Source of the DNA: an uncultured Ruminobacter sp. | GTDB lineage: Bacteria; Pseudomonadota; Gammaproteobacteria; Enterobacterales; Succinivibrionaceae | Assembly (NCBI GenBank): GCA_900767005.1 | Contig: CAAFXL010000444.1 | Coordinates: 1-11,162 of the forward strand | Reading direction: 5' to 3' | Length of the DNA: 11,162 bases | Shown here: piece by piece, positions 1 through 8,400 of the stretch | Position numbering within the stretch: the stretch's first letter is position 1 | Layout of the letters: each line of letters opens with the position of its first letter | Notes under the pieces: model-generated | Databases searched by the model: none | What the model saw: the letters and a program-made list of their open reading frames with translations, nothing else | Told to the model about the DNA's origin: nothing | Made by a program: the position numbers and the translations under genes

Positions 1-26
1 GCTTTAAGATTTTGAATAATGCTATT

Positions 27-65
27 ATTACATATTTATGCACTTTTTATGCATAAATATTTACA
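27..65. promoter_or_regulatory. Pair of ARG-box-like sequences (candidate ArgR operator)
   Basis: Two 18-bp blocks, 27-44 (ATTACATATTTATGCACT) and 48-65 (TATGCATAAATATTTACA), are separated by exactly 3 bp. Against the E. coli ARG-box consensus WNTGAATWWWWATTCANW they match by hand count at 13/16 and 14/16 defined positions. Known ArgR operators usually consist of two such boxes 3 bp apart, and the gene just downstream is the arginine-biosynthesis gene argE. The hexamer TATGCA recurs at 37, 48 and 69, that is 11 and 21 bp apart, on one DNA face. The AT-rich background makes partial matches easy, so this is a candidate only. Confidence 0.5.
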
Positions 66-97
66 TTTTATGCAAAAAATATTTTTTAAACGCTAAT

Positions 98-125
98 TTG
101 ATTGAAAATTACTATATACTATAAC
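98..125 (+). promoter_or_regulatory. Candidate sigma70 promoter of argE
   Basis: TTGATT (98-103) and TATAAC (120-125) are 16 bp apart, which would start transcription near 132 and leave a ~104-nt T-rich 5' leader. The ARG-box-like pair would then lie well upstream (about -67 to -105), further than in typical ArgR-repressed promoters. A second, weaker promoter inside the boxes (TTACAT 28-33, CATAAA 52-57) is therefore possible. The region is so AT-rich that promoter calls are uncertain. Confidence 0.35.
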
Positions 126-235
126 TATGAAAAAGCTGATTTATAATTTTTTTTGATTTTATCTTTAATTAGATTTTTGTGATTTTTCTTAGTTTTAATC
201 TAAAGGATATCCAAAACCAATAATAAGGATTAAGT

Positions 236-1447
236 ATGGCCATAAACTATAACCAATTTTTTGATTTTTATAAAAAACTAATTGCTATTAATAGTATTAG
301 TTCTGATACCCCAAGTGAAGATATTAGTAATGAAGCCTTTATCGATTTACTTAAAGACTTTTTAGAAAAACTTGACTTTAAAACTAAAAAAATTCTTGTT
401 AAATCTAATCCTCAAAAGTTTAACTTAATCGCCTCATTTATTCCTAAAGATTATCCTTTAAGCCAAATTTCAAGAACCATTAATGATAAAGAAACTTTAG
501 TTTCTGCCTTTGAGGGTGGTATTGCTTTTTCTGGTCACTCTGATACTGTGCCAACTGACGAAAGTAAATGGAATACAGATCCATTTAATGCCGAAGTTAT
601 TGATAATAAACTTTATGGGCTTGGTGTTATTGATATGAAAGGATTTTTTGCCTTTGTTTGCTATAAACTATTACACCTTGATTTCTCAAAAGTTACCAAA
701 CCAATTTATGTTCTCGCAACTGCTGATGAAGAAACTAGTATGTTTGGAGCTGAAGAAATGCTTAAGTATTTCTTTGATAAACCAGATTTAATTGTAATTG
801 GGGAACCAACGAGCATGGAACCAATTATCATGCATAAAGGTCATGTGGTACAAACAATTACAGTTAAAGGTGGAAGCGGTCATAGCTCAAATCCTGACAG
901 TGCTCCAAATGCTATAAAAATCATGCATGAAATTATTGATGCACTTTTAAAACTTGAAAAGACTTTAAAAACTAAATATGTGGAAAAACTCTTTCCAATT
1001 TCTTACCCAACTATGAATTTAGGTATGATTAGTGGAGGTGACGCCCCAAACCGTATTTGTGAAGAGTGTTCTCTCACCTTTGATATTAGACCTATTCCAG
1101 GAGTAAGTTCAAAAATCTGCACTCAAGAAACTTATAATGCACTTGATGAAATTTTAAGTAAATATCCAAATATGATTACAATTACCAAACCATATAATCC
1201 TACTGAACCATTTGATGGAAAAATTTCACAAGAATTACAAGATTTCTTAGAAAAAATTTCAGAACATAAGCCTCTTGCCGTAAATTATGCAACTGAAGCT
1301 ACTTATTTTCAAAATATTGCACCAACCATAGTTATGGGAGCTGGTGATATTTCAATGGCACATCAACCAAATGAATATTTAGATTTAAATGAAGTAGAAC
1401 CTATGATGAATATCTTAGAAAAGCTTATTAATAAGTTTGCTATGTAA
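236..1447 (+). CDS. argE: N-acetylornithine deacetylase ArgE (M20 metallopeptidase family)
   Basis: ArgE hydrolyses N2-acetyl-L-ornithine to ornithine and acetate, the cytoplasmic deacetylation step of linear arginine biosynthesis. The 403-residue product carries all M20/ArgE metal-site residues: H101 and D103 (GHSDTVP), D133 (DMKGFFAF), E165-E166 (TADEETSM), E190 (GEPTS) and H376 (AHQPNEY). Each sits exactly 21 residues later than its recalled E. coli counterpart (H80, D82, D112, E144, E145, E169, H355). The whole protein is thus collinear with E. coli ArgE (383 aa) except for one extra stretch of about 21 residues near 69-90. The TADEETSM and GDAPNRIC segments favour ArgE over DapE. The ATG at 236 is preceded by AAGGA at 225-229 with 6-nt spacing. 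There is no signal peptide. It stands alone and converges on the pullulanase gene. Confidence 0.95.
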   Translation: MAINYNQFFDFYKKLIAINSISSDTPSEDISNEAFIDLLKDFLEKLDFKTKKILVKSNPQKFNLIASFIPKDYPLSQISRTINDKETLVSAFEGGIAFSGHSDTVPTDESKWNTDPFNAEVIDNKLYGLGVIDMKGFFAFVCYKLLHLDFSKVTKPIYVLATADEETSMFGAEEMLKYFFDKPDLIVIGEPTSMEPIIMHKGHVVQTITVKGGSGHSSNPDSAPNAIKIMHEIIDALLKLEKTLKTKYVEKLFPISYPTMNLGMISGGDAPNRICEECSLTFDIRPIPGVSSKICTQETYNALDEILSKYPNMITITKPYNPTEPFDGKISQELQDFLEKISEHKPLAVNYATEATYFQNIAPTIVMGAGDISMAHQPNEYLDLNEVEPMMNILEKLINKFAM

Positions 1448-1556
1448 TTTTGTTTTATATTTTTATTAATATAATTTAGCTAAATCATACTAATTTATTA
1501 ATTTAGTATTAATTATTACTAATTTTATTTAATATTTTTATAAACTCTAGTTTAAA

Positions 1557-1578
1557 AAGGGACTCTTTCGAGTCCCTT
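1557..1578. terminator. Bidirectional intrinsic terminator between convergent genes
   Basis: A 9-bp perfect stem, AAGGGACTC and GAGTCCCTT, encloses the loop TTTC. Read on the minus strand, the GC core is followed by TTTTT, a good terminator for the pullulanase mRNA 40 bp beyond its stop. Read on the plus strand, it is followed by TTATATTTTTATAA and can end the argE transcript. The remaining convergent spacer (1448-1556) is very AT-rich and shows no gene. Confidence 0.88.
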
Positions 1579-1617
1579 ATATTTTTATAAAATTTAGTGT
1601 TTAACTAATTTTTCAAA

Positions 1618-4600
1618 TTACTTTTCAAACACTGCAACTGACCAAGGTTGTACTGCGTCTGGAGTACTTAAAGTACCAGTAGATTCATCAGCAGCAATTG
1701 ACTTCTCAGCCTTATCAGCTTGAGTCTTAATTAATGAACCTTCTACCTTATACTTTTCAGCAGCATTTAAAGCCTTAGGACTTGCATTAATTACAATTGT
1801 TAAGGTCTTATCGCCCTTAATTTGCATTACAATTACACCATCAGTATCATTACCACCATCTGGGAATGTTACCTTTTCTTGAATTAACTTCGCATCACCT
1901 AGAGAAATATAGTCTTTATAATCTCTTCTAATGTTAAGTAATTCTAGATAGTAATCATGCATCTTAGCCTTAAGTTCAGGACCTGCTGCTGCATTCTTTT
2001 TTCTAGCATGAGCAACTGCTGTCCAATCGTCTGCATCCTTAGACAAATTTGTATAACCTAGGCTATAACCATTGTCTTCGTTATCCATGTAACGGATACC
2101 GTTTACCCAGTCACCTGAGTTATAACTATCATTTTCAAAGCTCTTTGAACGAAGTAAGTCACTACCATGAGCATCAAATGCTGGAGACTGACCTAAGAAA
2201 ACTGTAGCTACAGCAATTGCTTGCTGACGTACTTTCTTATTCATACCTTCGGTATCACCCTTAGAATTTGACTTATACATGATCATATCGAACACAATTG
2301 GATTATCATGCTTTGATACATAGTTGATAGATTCAATTGGTTCATCAGTGTAACCAGCAGGAGCTCCCCAGTAATTTATTTTCTCACCAGTCATAACACC
2401 TTTGTGGGTAGTAAATGAATAATCACGTAAAGCACCAGCCATAGTTATACGGATATTATCCTGCCAGGTATATGAATCCATACCATCATCAGCTTTATTA
2501 TTATCTACATCCTTACCGCATTTATATTCAGGATCCTTTGCAAGTCTTTCAGGACTAATATCAGAACATCTACCAGTTGCAAAACCTTGTAGAGCTAAAA
2601 GCTTATTACCATGATCAAATGGACCATTACCTCTTACCGCATCACGTAGTCTATCATTAAACATACCGATGCGTGCACCATGAAGGTTAATCTGGGTTGC
2701 AGTCTGAGTACTGCCTAATGAATCTGTTGCATTAGAATCTGGATTCCAACCTTCACCTAAGAAGTAAACATGCTCATTACCAGACTTTTCTCTTACAACC
2801 TTTAAAGTTTCCTTCATAACATCTTGAGGAATATACCCCATTAAGTCGAAACGGAAACCATCAAAACCATAGTGTTTAGCCCAAACTACTAAGGTATCTT
2901 GCATTAATTTTGCAAACATCTTGTGTTCTGGAGCACTATCCTGACAACAAGTTTCATTGGTTGGAGCAGAACTTGTTGGAGTATAACGGTTATAGTACCA
3001 AGGTACTACTTCATCAAGAACTGAAGTATCACTATGAGAAGCACCATCAGTATGGTTATAAACCACATCCATGATTACATTTAAACCAATCTTTTCATGA
3101 AGACTATTAATCATATCGATTAATTCATCATTTCTAGTTAAACCATCAGAATTTGTTGCATAACTTCCTTCTGGAGCACCATAATGGAATGGATCATAAC
3201 CCCAGTTAAATGAGTCATCATTCTTAATATACTCTAAGAAACCTGAAACTAAAGTTGAACCAGGCTCTAGTTTATCCATTCCAGCATTTTTATCTTTTTG
3301 ACCTAAATTCTTAGGTTCTGCAGCTAAGTCTTTCTTAGCTAACTCTTCAACAAATGCTTGTAATGTAGTTGCTTCACATAAACCTTCTTTAGCATAAGTA
3401 TCACCTTCACCAATGTCTCTCTTCTTACAGAAATCCGCACCTGACATTGATAAATCAGCTAAATACTTACTTGCTTCTCTATTTTCTTTAATAGATGCAA
3501 TATCATAAATAGGAATTAATTCTAAGTGAGTAGCACCATTATCTGCTAATTCTTTTAAATGCTTAAATGCTTGAGAATCTTCATTTGATAATGCTACATA
3601 CTTACCCTTTTCTTCATATTTTAGACCATTATCATAAACAGTCATATCACGAATATGAGATTCAATGATAGTCATATTGGCAATATCTTGTGGAGTTGCT
3701 TGTGAATGTGGTGCCTTGGTAGGCTGATGAAGTTGGGCAAAATCTACAACAATTGAATGAGTAGAATCTGTAGTTAAACCATATGAATATGGATCAGTTA
3801 CATCTCTCACTGTTACCTTTCTATCATAAGGGTGATACATCTTGATACGATACTTATAAATTGTACCATGTTTTGCATCAGCAGAAGATACTGACCAAGC
3901 ACCAGTTTCTAGATCTTGAGTCATTGGAAGGACTTGCTTTTGAGTCTTATCTTTTTCAAAAAGAACTACTGAAACTTCCTGTGCGGTTGGAGCCCATACT
4001 CTAAAGGTTATACCAGATTTATCAACAATTGCACCATACTCAAGCTGTGATGCTTTTTCAGCATACATATTATCTAATAATAATGCATTCTTAATACGTG
4101 ATTGATAAGTAACTTTACCATCTTTAGCTAAACCAAGTAATGCAGCTTCTTTCTTTAGATTTGCACTAGAAAATTCTTGATTACCTTCAGTTTCAGCATC
4201 AAAGTCCGCTTCTGCAGGAACCTTAAATACTTTAGCCTTATATTTAGCTTCGTCCTTATCGTCCTTAACAGTTACAATTGGTAACTTCTGTTCAATTTCA
4301 GGAGTTAATGTTGATTCTTCAAGATTAATAAATGTACCTAGAATCTTACCATCTTTTTCTGACTCAACTAAATCAGCATCTTTCTTTGGAAGATATAAAC
4401 GAAGTTTTGCAAATTCTGATTTTTCAGGGAATACTACGAATGTGTCTTTATCAACCCACCAAGCTGAAGCACCATCGATAGATAATGGAGACTTTGGACC
4501 TTTATATTCTTGAGTAAATACGTCTTTTATAGTCTTATCTGCTGGAACTTGATATTTATCTGAGCTATAAATGTCAGATAATAAAATATAACCTGAATTT

Positions 4601-5118
4601 GTATCATCAGCAGCTGTGGTTGCTGCTGCAAAATGTCTTATTTCAAATTTTTCATCACTACCAGTAAGTTTAGCTTTAGTCTTGTCTCTAATAATTACAC
4701 ATAATGGATCACCTGTAATTGAATCTACATCTATATCCCAATATGCACCGTATTCATCAATTCTAGTAGGTGTTACCGATGTATCATCCCAATCTGCATT
4801 CTTAGTAAAAGATGAAGCTATTGTTTGACATCCTGCACCATCCCAAATATGTAAATTAAGCTCTGCAAGCTTAGTCTTATTATCAGCATCAAAATTTAAC
4901 CACGCTAAGGTTACAACACCTTCTTTTTGAGTAACAGAAGCCATAGGAGTGGCAGGAGATTGTACTTCAGCAGGCATTTGAACTGATGGTTCATAAGTAT
5001 TTAAATCTACTTCTGGAGCAGGATCTGAGCTACTACCGCCGCCACCGCCACAAGCGATTAAGCAAGATGACATACAACCGATAACGAATAAGCTAAGCTT
5101 TTTATAGTTAAAGTTCAT
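1618..5118 (-). CDS. pulA: Lipoprotein pullulanase, alpha-1,6-glucosidase type (GH13)
   Basis: It debranches starch, glycogen or pullulan by cutting alpha-1,6 bonds. The 1166-residue product begins with a lipoprotein signal: lipobox LIAC with the acylated Cys at 23, then GGGGGSSS. Gly at +2 argues against inner-membrane retention. Residues ~66-190 resemble the N-terminal domain of Klebsiella PulA (NLHIWDGAGC, DDTSVTPT, YGAYWDI, CVIIRD). CBM48 covers ~358-465 (Y361GAIV, FRVWAPTAQEV). The GH13 barrel follows, with F637NWGYDP, region I D684VVYNH, nucleophile D758 (DGFRFDLMGY), acid/base E789 (LGEGWNP) and stabiliser D938 (SKHDNP), all intact. CCQDSAPEHKMFAKL matches PulA closely. The C-terminal beta domain fits DUF3372. 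Length is near Klebsiella PulA (~1100). The start has AGGT at 5126-5129 with 7-nt spacing. Surface exposure, by type II secretion as in Klebsiella, is inference; no secretion genes lie here. Confidence 0.95.
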   Translation of the reverse strand: MNFNYKKLSLFVIGCMSSCLIACGGGGGSSSDPAPEVDLNTYEPSVQMPAEVQSPATPMASVTQKEGVVTLAWLNFDADNKTKLAELNLHIWDGAGCQTIASSFTKNADWDDTSVTPTRIDEYGAYWDIDVDSITGDPLCVIIRDKTKAKLTGSDEKFEIRHFAAATTAADDTNSGYILLSDIYSSDKYQVPADKTIKDVFTQEYKGPKSPLSIDGASAWWVDKDTFVVFPEKSEFAKLRLYLPKKDADLVESEKDGKILGTFINLEESTLTPEIEQKLPIVTVKDDKDEAKYKAKVFKVPAEADFDAETEGNQEFSSANLKKEAALLGLAKDGKVTYQSRIKNALLLDNMYAEKASQLEYGAIVDKSGITFRVWAPTAQEVSVVLFEKDKTQKQVLPMTQDLETGAWSVSSADAKHGTIYKYRIKMYHPYDRKVTVRDVTDPYSYGLTTDSTHSIVVDFAQLHQPTKAPHSQATPQDIANMTIIESHIRDMTVYDNGLKYEEKGKYVALSNEDSQAFKHLKELADNGATHLELIPIYDIASIKENREASKYLADLSMSGADFCKKRDIGEGDTYAKEGLCEATTLQAFVEELAKKDLAAEPKNLGQKDKNAGMDKLEPGSTLVSGFLEYIKNDDSFNWGYDPFHYGAPEGSYATNSDGLTRNDELIDMINSLHEKIGLNVIMDVVYNHTDGASHSDTSVLDEVVPWYYNRYTPTSSAPTNETCCQDSAPEHKMFAKLMQDTLVVWAKHYGFDGFRFDLMGYIPQDVMKETLKVVREKSGNEHVYFLGEGWNPDSNATDSLGSTQTATQINLHGARIGMFNDRLRDAVRGNGPFDHGNKLLALQGFATGRCSDISPERLAKDPEYKCGKDVDNNKADDGMDSYTWQDNIRITMAGALRDYSFTTHKGVMTGEKINYWGAPAGYTDEPIESINYVSKHDNPIVFDMIMYKSNSKGDTEGMNKKVRQQAIAVATVFLGQSPAFDAHGSDLLRSKSFENDSYNSGDWVNGIRYMDNEDNGYSLGYTNLSKDADDWTAVAHARKKNAAAGPELKAKMHDYYLELLNIRRDYKDYISLGDAKLIQEKVTFPDGGNDTDGVIVMQIKGDKTLTIVINASPKALNAAEKYKVEGSLIKTQADKAEKSIAADESTGTLSTPDAVQPWSVAVFEK

Positions 5119-5135
5119 TAATAGTACCTATTTTT

Positions 5136-5173
5136 AAATTGTAATAAAATTGTAATAAAATTGTAATAAAATT
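5136..5173. repeat. Three perfect 11-bp tandem repeats upstream of pullulanase
   Basis: AAATTGTAATA occurs three times without a mismatch (5136-5146, 5147-5157, 5158-5168), followed by a partial AAATT (5169-5173). The array ends 6 bp before the pullulanase ribosome binding site, so it lies in the 5' leader or the initial transcribed region. One repeat is about one helical turn, which would place any bound protein on a single DNA face. It could equally be a slippage product. Confidence 0.9.
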
Positions 5174-5198
5174 AATTACGCAAAAATTTTGCGTAATT
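5174..5198. promoter_or_regulatory. 25-bp perfect palindrome, candidate operator
   Basis: The arms AATTACGCAAAA (5174-5185) and TTTTGCGTAATT (5187-5198) are exact reverse complements around a single central A at 5186. A hairpin with no real loop is unlikely, and no gene ends here, so a dimeric DNA-binding protein site fits better than a terminator. It lies 55-80 bp upstream of the pullulanase start, next to the tandem repeats, and overlaps a TATAAAAT (5196-5203, minus strand). The ACGC/GCGT half-site resembles sugar-responsive repressor operators in general style only; I cannot name the regulator. Confidence 0.55.
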
Positions 5199-5222
5199 TT
5201 ATAAATTTTAAACAATTTTTAA

Positions 5223-5268
5223 TTTATGACTAAGTTTTGATCAAAAAATTGTGAAATTAATCATCAAT
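5223..5268 (-). promoter_or_regulatory. Weak CRP-like site and possible class II promoter for pullulanase
   Basis: TGTGA-N6-TCATC (5250-5265) keeps one perfect CRP half-site and three of five bases of the other. If it is a CRP site (centre ~5257.5), the hexamer CATAAA at 5223-5228 on the minus strand falls exactly where a class II promoter would place its -10 element, with a start near 5216. No convincing -35 is seen, as is normal for CRP-dependent promoters. Klebsiella pulA depends on MalT and CRP, so catabolite control is plausible. The site is weak and the whole stretch is AT-rich. Confidence 0.28.
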
Positions 5269-5293
5269 CTAACTTAAAAAGTTATAAATTTTG

Positions 5294-5312
5294 TTACCAA
5301 TTTAACCATTTT
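5294..5312. promoter_or_regulatory. Motif shared with the amylase upstream region (pullulanase copy)
   Basis: TTACCAATTTAACCATTTT aligns with TTAACAATTTTAACCATTTT at 10992-11011 with one mismatch and one single-base indel. It contains a short direct repeat, TTACC and TTAACC. It lies about 175-195 bp upstream of the pullulanase start in the same orientation relative to the gene as the amylase copy. A binding site for a common regulator is inferred. Confidence 0.4.
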
Positions 5313-5352
5313 ATTTACAAAAATTACCCTTCTTTTATTTTTGACACAAAAA

Positions 5353-5377
5353 AAAAGCACGCCTAAAGCGTGCTTTT
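5353..5377 (-). terminator. Intrinsic terminator of the amylase gene
   Basis: A 10-bp perfect stem (AAAAGCACGC and GCGTGCTTTT) with a 5-nt loop is followed on the minus strand by nine T residues in total, four of them in the stem. It begins 25 bp after the amylase stop codon. Its strength implies that most amylase transcripts end before the pullulanase gene, so the two starch genes are likely separate transcription units. The spacer between it and the pullulanase start holds regulatory sequence only, no ORF. Confidence 0.93.
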
Positions 5378-5402
5378 AAAAGATTTAACTAATTTTTGCT
5401 AA

Positions 5403-8400
5403 TTATCTCTTTAATTCAAGAAGAATTAGGTCACCAGCTCCTGATAAGGTTACCTTACCACCAGATACTGTAGCAGTCTTACCGCTATAAGCATCTTGTA
5501 ATTCAGTACCATCAGCAAAACATGAGCCTACATCTACACTTGATGCACTACCTACATGAATTACTACTGAGTTATTAATACCAGATTCTTCATCATTGTA
5601 GGTTCGGCAGTATGAACCATCAGAGGTCTTAGTCTGCTTACCAGCACCAACTGCAGCGTTACGGTATCTAAATTGACCAATCTTCTGCCAGTGAGCTAGG
5701 GTTGCATCAGATGAGAATGAGGTACTTAAAGTATCAACATTTGCAGCCCAAGTTGCTTGACTTGAAATATCGCTTGGGAAGTTCATGTCAGAACGTGTAC
5801 CATGTTCTGGGTCATTACCGCTACCACCGTTGTCGTTCTTACGAGCAGTTTCATCACCATAGTATACCTGTACTCCACCTGGTAATAGTAAGAATGCAGT
5901 ACCTAAATCCTTCATATTACCTGGACGGCATAGTGAAGTATCATGTGATGATATATAAGTTAAAGCATTTAACTTAGGTGAACCTGAACCTACACCATAC
6001 ATAGAAGCATAGCTATCCCATGAACTTACTGTAGGAGCAGAGCAGCTACCGTTTGATTGACCATTAAATGAGAAGTTAATCATTGAGTCAAAACCACCCT
6101 GTGAAGCATATGCACCACCATCAGTTGGGTCAGTCTTATAACCCCAATGTTCACCAGTCATCCAGAACTTGTCAGTCCATGATGCAGCAGGATCATCACC
6201 AGCGTTATTTGCACGCCACTTAGCTAGAGCTTCGTTTGATAAGTCCTTTAATAGTTTCCAAGTAGACTTAGTAACATGCTTTGCAGTATCACAACGGAAA
6301 CCATCGATACCAAATTCTTCAACCCATGATGCTAACCAATGAGCTTCAAATTCAGCTACACTCATGTTGCCTGAACGATATGCTTTAGCTGCAGGGATAT
6401 CATGCTCAGCGTCAGCCTTACTCCACTTAGTCTGTAAGAACTTAGGAACACTTACGCTTGAACCGTGAGTTTGAGAGTTCTTAAAGTCTGGTAAGAATGA
6501 AACACATGCATCTAAGCCGTCACCAGCACCACACTGTTCACCATAACCACCAAACTTAATCCAATCTTTACCCCACCAGCCATTCCAAGCTGCGTTGCTT
6601 TCTTCAGAGATTGGCTTATTGTGCCATGTTTCACCTGAACCTGGCTGCCATGGATCACAAGCACTCTTACCATCGCTTCTTACACCAAAGCCATAGTCGC
6701 ACATATCTTGTAATGTAGCATAACCAGAGTGGTTCATAACGATATCTAGAACAACACGAATACCACGCTTGTGAGCTTCAGTTACGAATGTTCTAAATTC
6801 ATCTACAGTACCTACGTTCTTATCAAGACTTGTAAAGTCTAATGCGTAGTAACCATGGTAAGCATAGTGAGCAAATGCACCTGATGAACCACCACCAGTC
6901 CAACCATGAGACTGTTCATATGGAGCGGTAATCCAAATAGCATTCATACCTAGAGACTTAATATAATCAAGTCTTTCAGTCATACCCTTGATATCACCAC
7001 CATGGAAAGTAGCAGTTGCGTGACCAGTAGCATCCTTATATGGTCTACCGTAGCTATTATCGTTAGACTTATCACCATTATAGAAACGGTCAGTCATTAC
7101 GAAGTACATTAAAGCATTGTTCCAGCTAAACTGAGTTACAGCTTGAGGCTTCTGATACTTAACCTTAATAAACTTAAAGGTCTTAGTTACATCGCCGTAG
7201 CTTACAGTTAGAACCATAGGTTCTGCTGAAGCCTTATCTTCAGCTGCAGGAATATTCTGACCTACACGGATAATTTGACCATTAGTAAATTGACCACTCT
7301 TATCGTTAATTGTGTAAGTACCTAATGTAGAAGCATCAGTCTTTTCACCATATACCATTAATGAAACATCAACGTATGCAGTGGTTGGAACTTCTTCATT
7401 GTAGCTAATTACGATAGTTGAACCATCTTGAACTTCGCTACCATTCTTTAAAATGTAAGCAGTGTCTTTTGGAGCTGAAGCACCTAGACCACATTCTTCA
7501 AGAGGAAGAGCCTTCTTTGATTCCCAATCAAAACATGCCTTAGCCGCTGTCATTTCAACACCAGGTTGCATATCAGCTGGATAACGATCACCATTTACGC
7601 CATTAAAGATTGCTTTAGCACCACTATTAGGAAGTAAGTTTGCCTTTGACTGATAGAAGGTTGAAGTACAACCATCAATCTTAGTTAAACTGTCTCCTGG
7701 CCACTTAGCAGTTAAAGCAACTTCAGATGCATCATTACCATAAGCATATAAGTTTGGAGCACTTTCAGCATCAGCCTTTAATACGATTGCACCATCTTGA
7801 GCCTTACAAGTATTGTTTGGATCGTAAATCTTGATATTGTCTGAATCAATACCTTGATTTTCTACCCAACTATCAACTGGTGGATTAATTCCACAATCTT
7901 CACATGCTGGAACGTCGAAGCTAAAGCTTTCTGAACCAATCTTAGTGCCACTAGCGTTCTTAGCAGTAACCTTAACAGTTACGTTCTGAGCTTTGTTCTT
8001 CTTAGGAATACTAAAGCTCTTTGAAGTCTTATCATAAGAACTTGTTACTGCCTTAGAACCAGTAACTTCCCAAGTATAAGTTACACCCTTATAACCTGTT
8101 GCAACATTAACGTTAGTAGTTACCTTGTCAGCTGATTCTTGTTCGCTGTGGCTTAACTTAACATCAATTGAACCAGATGATTGACAAGTTGCAGGTAAAG
8201 TTTCTGGAGTACAAACTGTTATTTTCTTAGTTGTGCATGGAGTTGGTGTTGGAGTTGGTGTTGGAGTTGGGATAACACCATTAAACTTACCAACACGAGC
8301 TAGAGGAACATCGTATAAATCAAAGTCTTCTTTTTCTTGAGAAGTTGAATCATCCTTTGAGTATGCTTCAGAAGCTACATCAACTAAGTTTGGAGTCCAT

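Noticed and set aside
127..156. Nine-codon ORF (MKKLIYNFF) in the argE leader, considered as a leader peptide
   Set aside because: No ribosome binding site, almost at the predicted transcript start, and no arginine codons that could link it to arginine-dependent attenuation.
4616..4828. Plus-strand ORF of 70 codons
   Set aside because: Lies wholly inside the pullulanase N-terminal region on the opposite strand, has no recognisable domain, and the pullulanase frame there shows clear PulA-like conservation.
5136..5173. Short tandem repeats considered as a CRISPR array or replication iterons
   Set aside because: The units are 11 bp and directly abutting, with no spacers, no cas genes and no replication gene nearby.
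5235..5246. Palindrome TTTTGATCAAAA, considered as an FNR site
   Set aside because: FNR sites need TTGAT and ATCAA separated by four bases; here the halves overlap without a spacer, and short palindromes of this kind are frequent in AT-rich DNA.
5702..5977. Plus-strand ORF of 91 codons
   Set aside because: Antisense to the conserved C-terminal part of the MalS-like catalytic domain; its composition (rich in His, Tyr, Leu) is that of a shadow frame.
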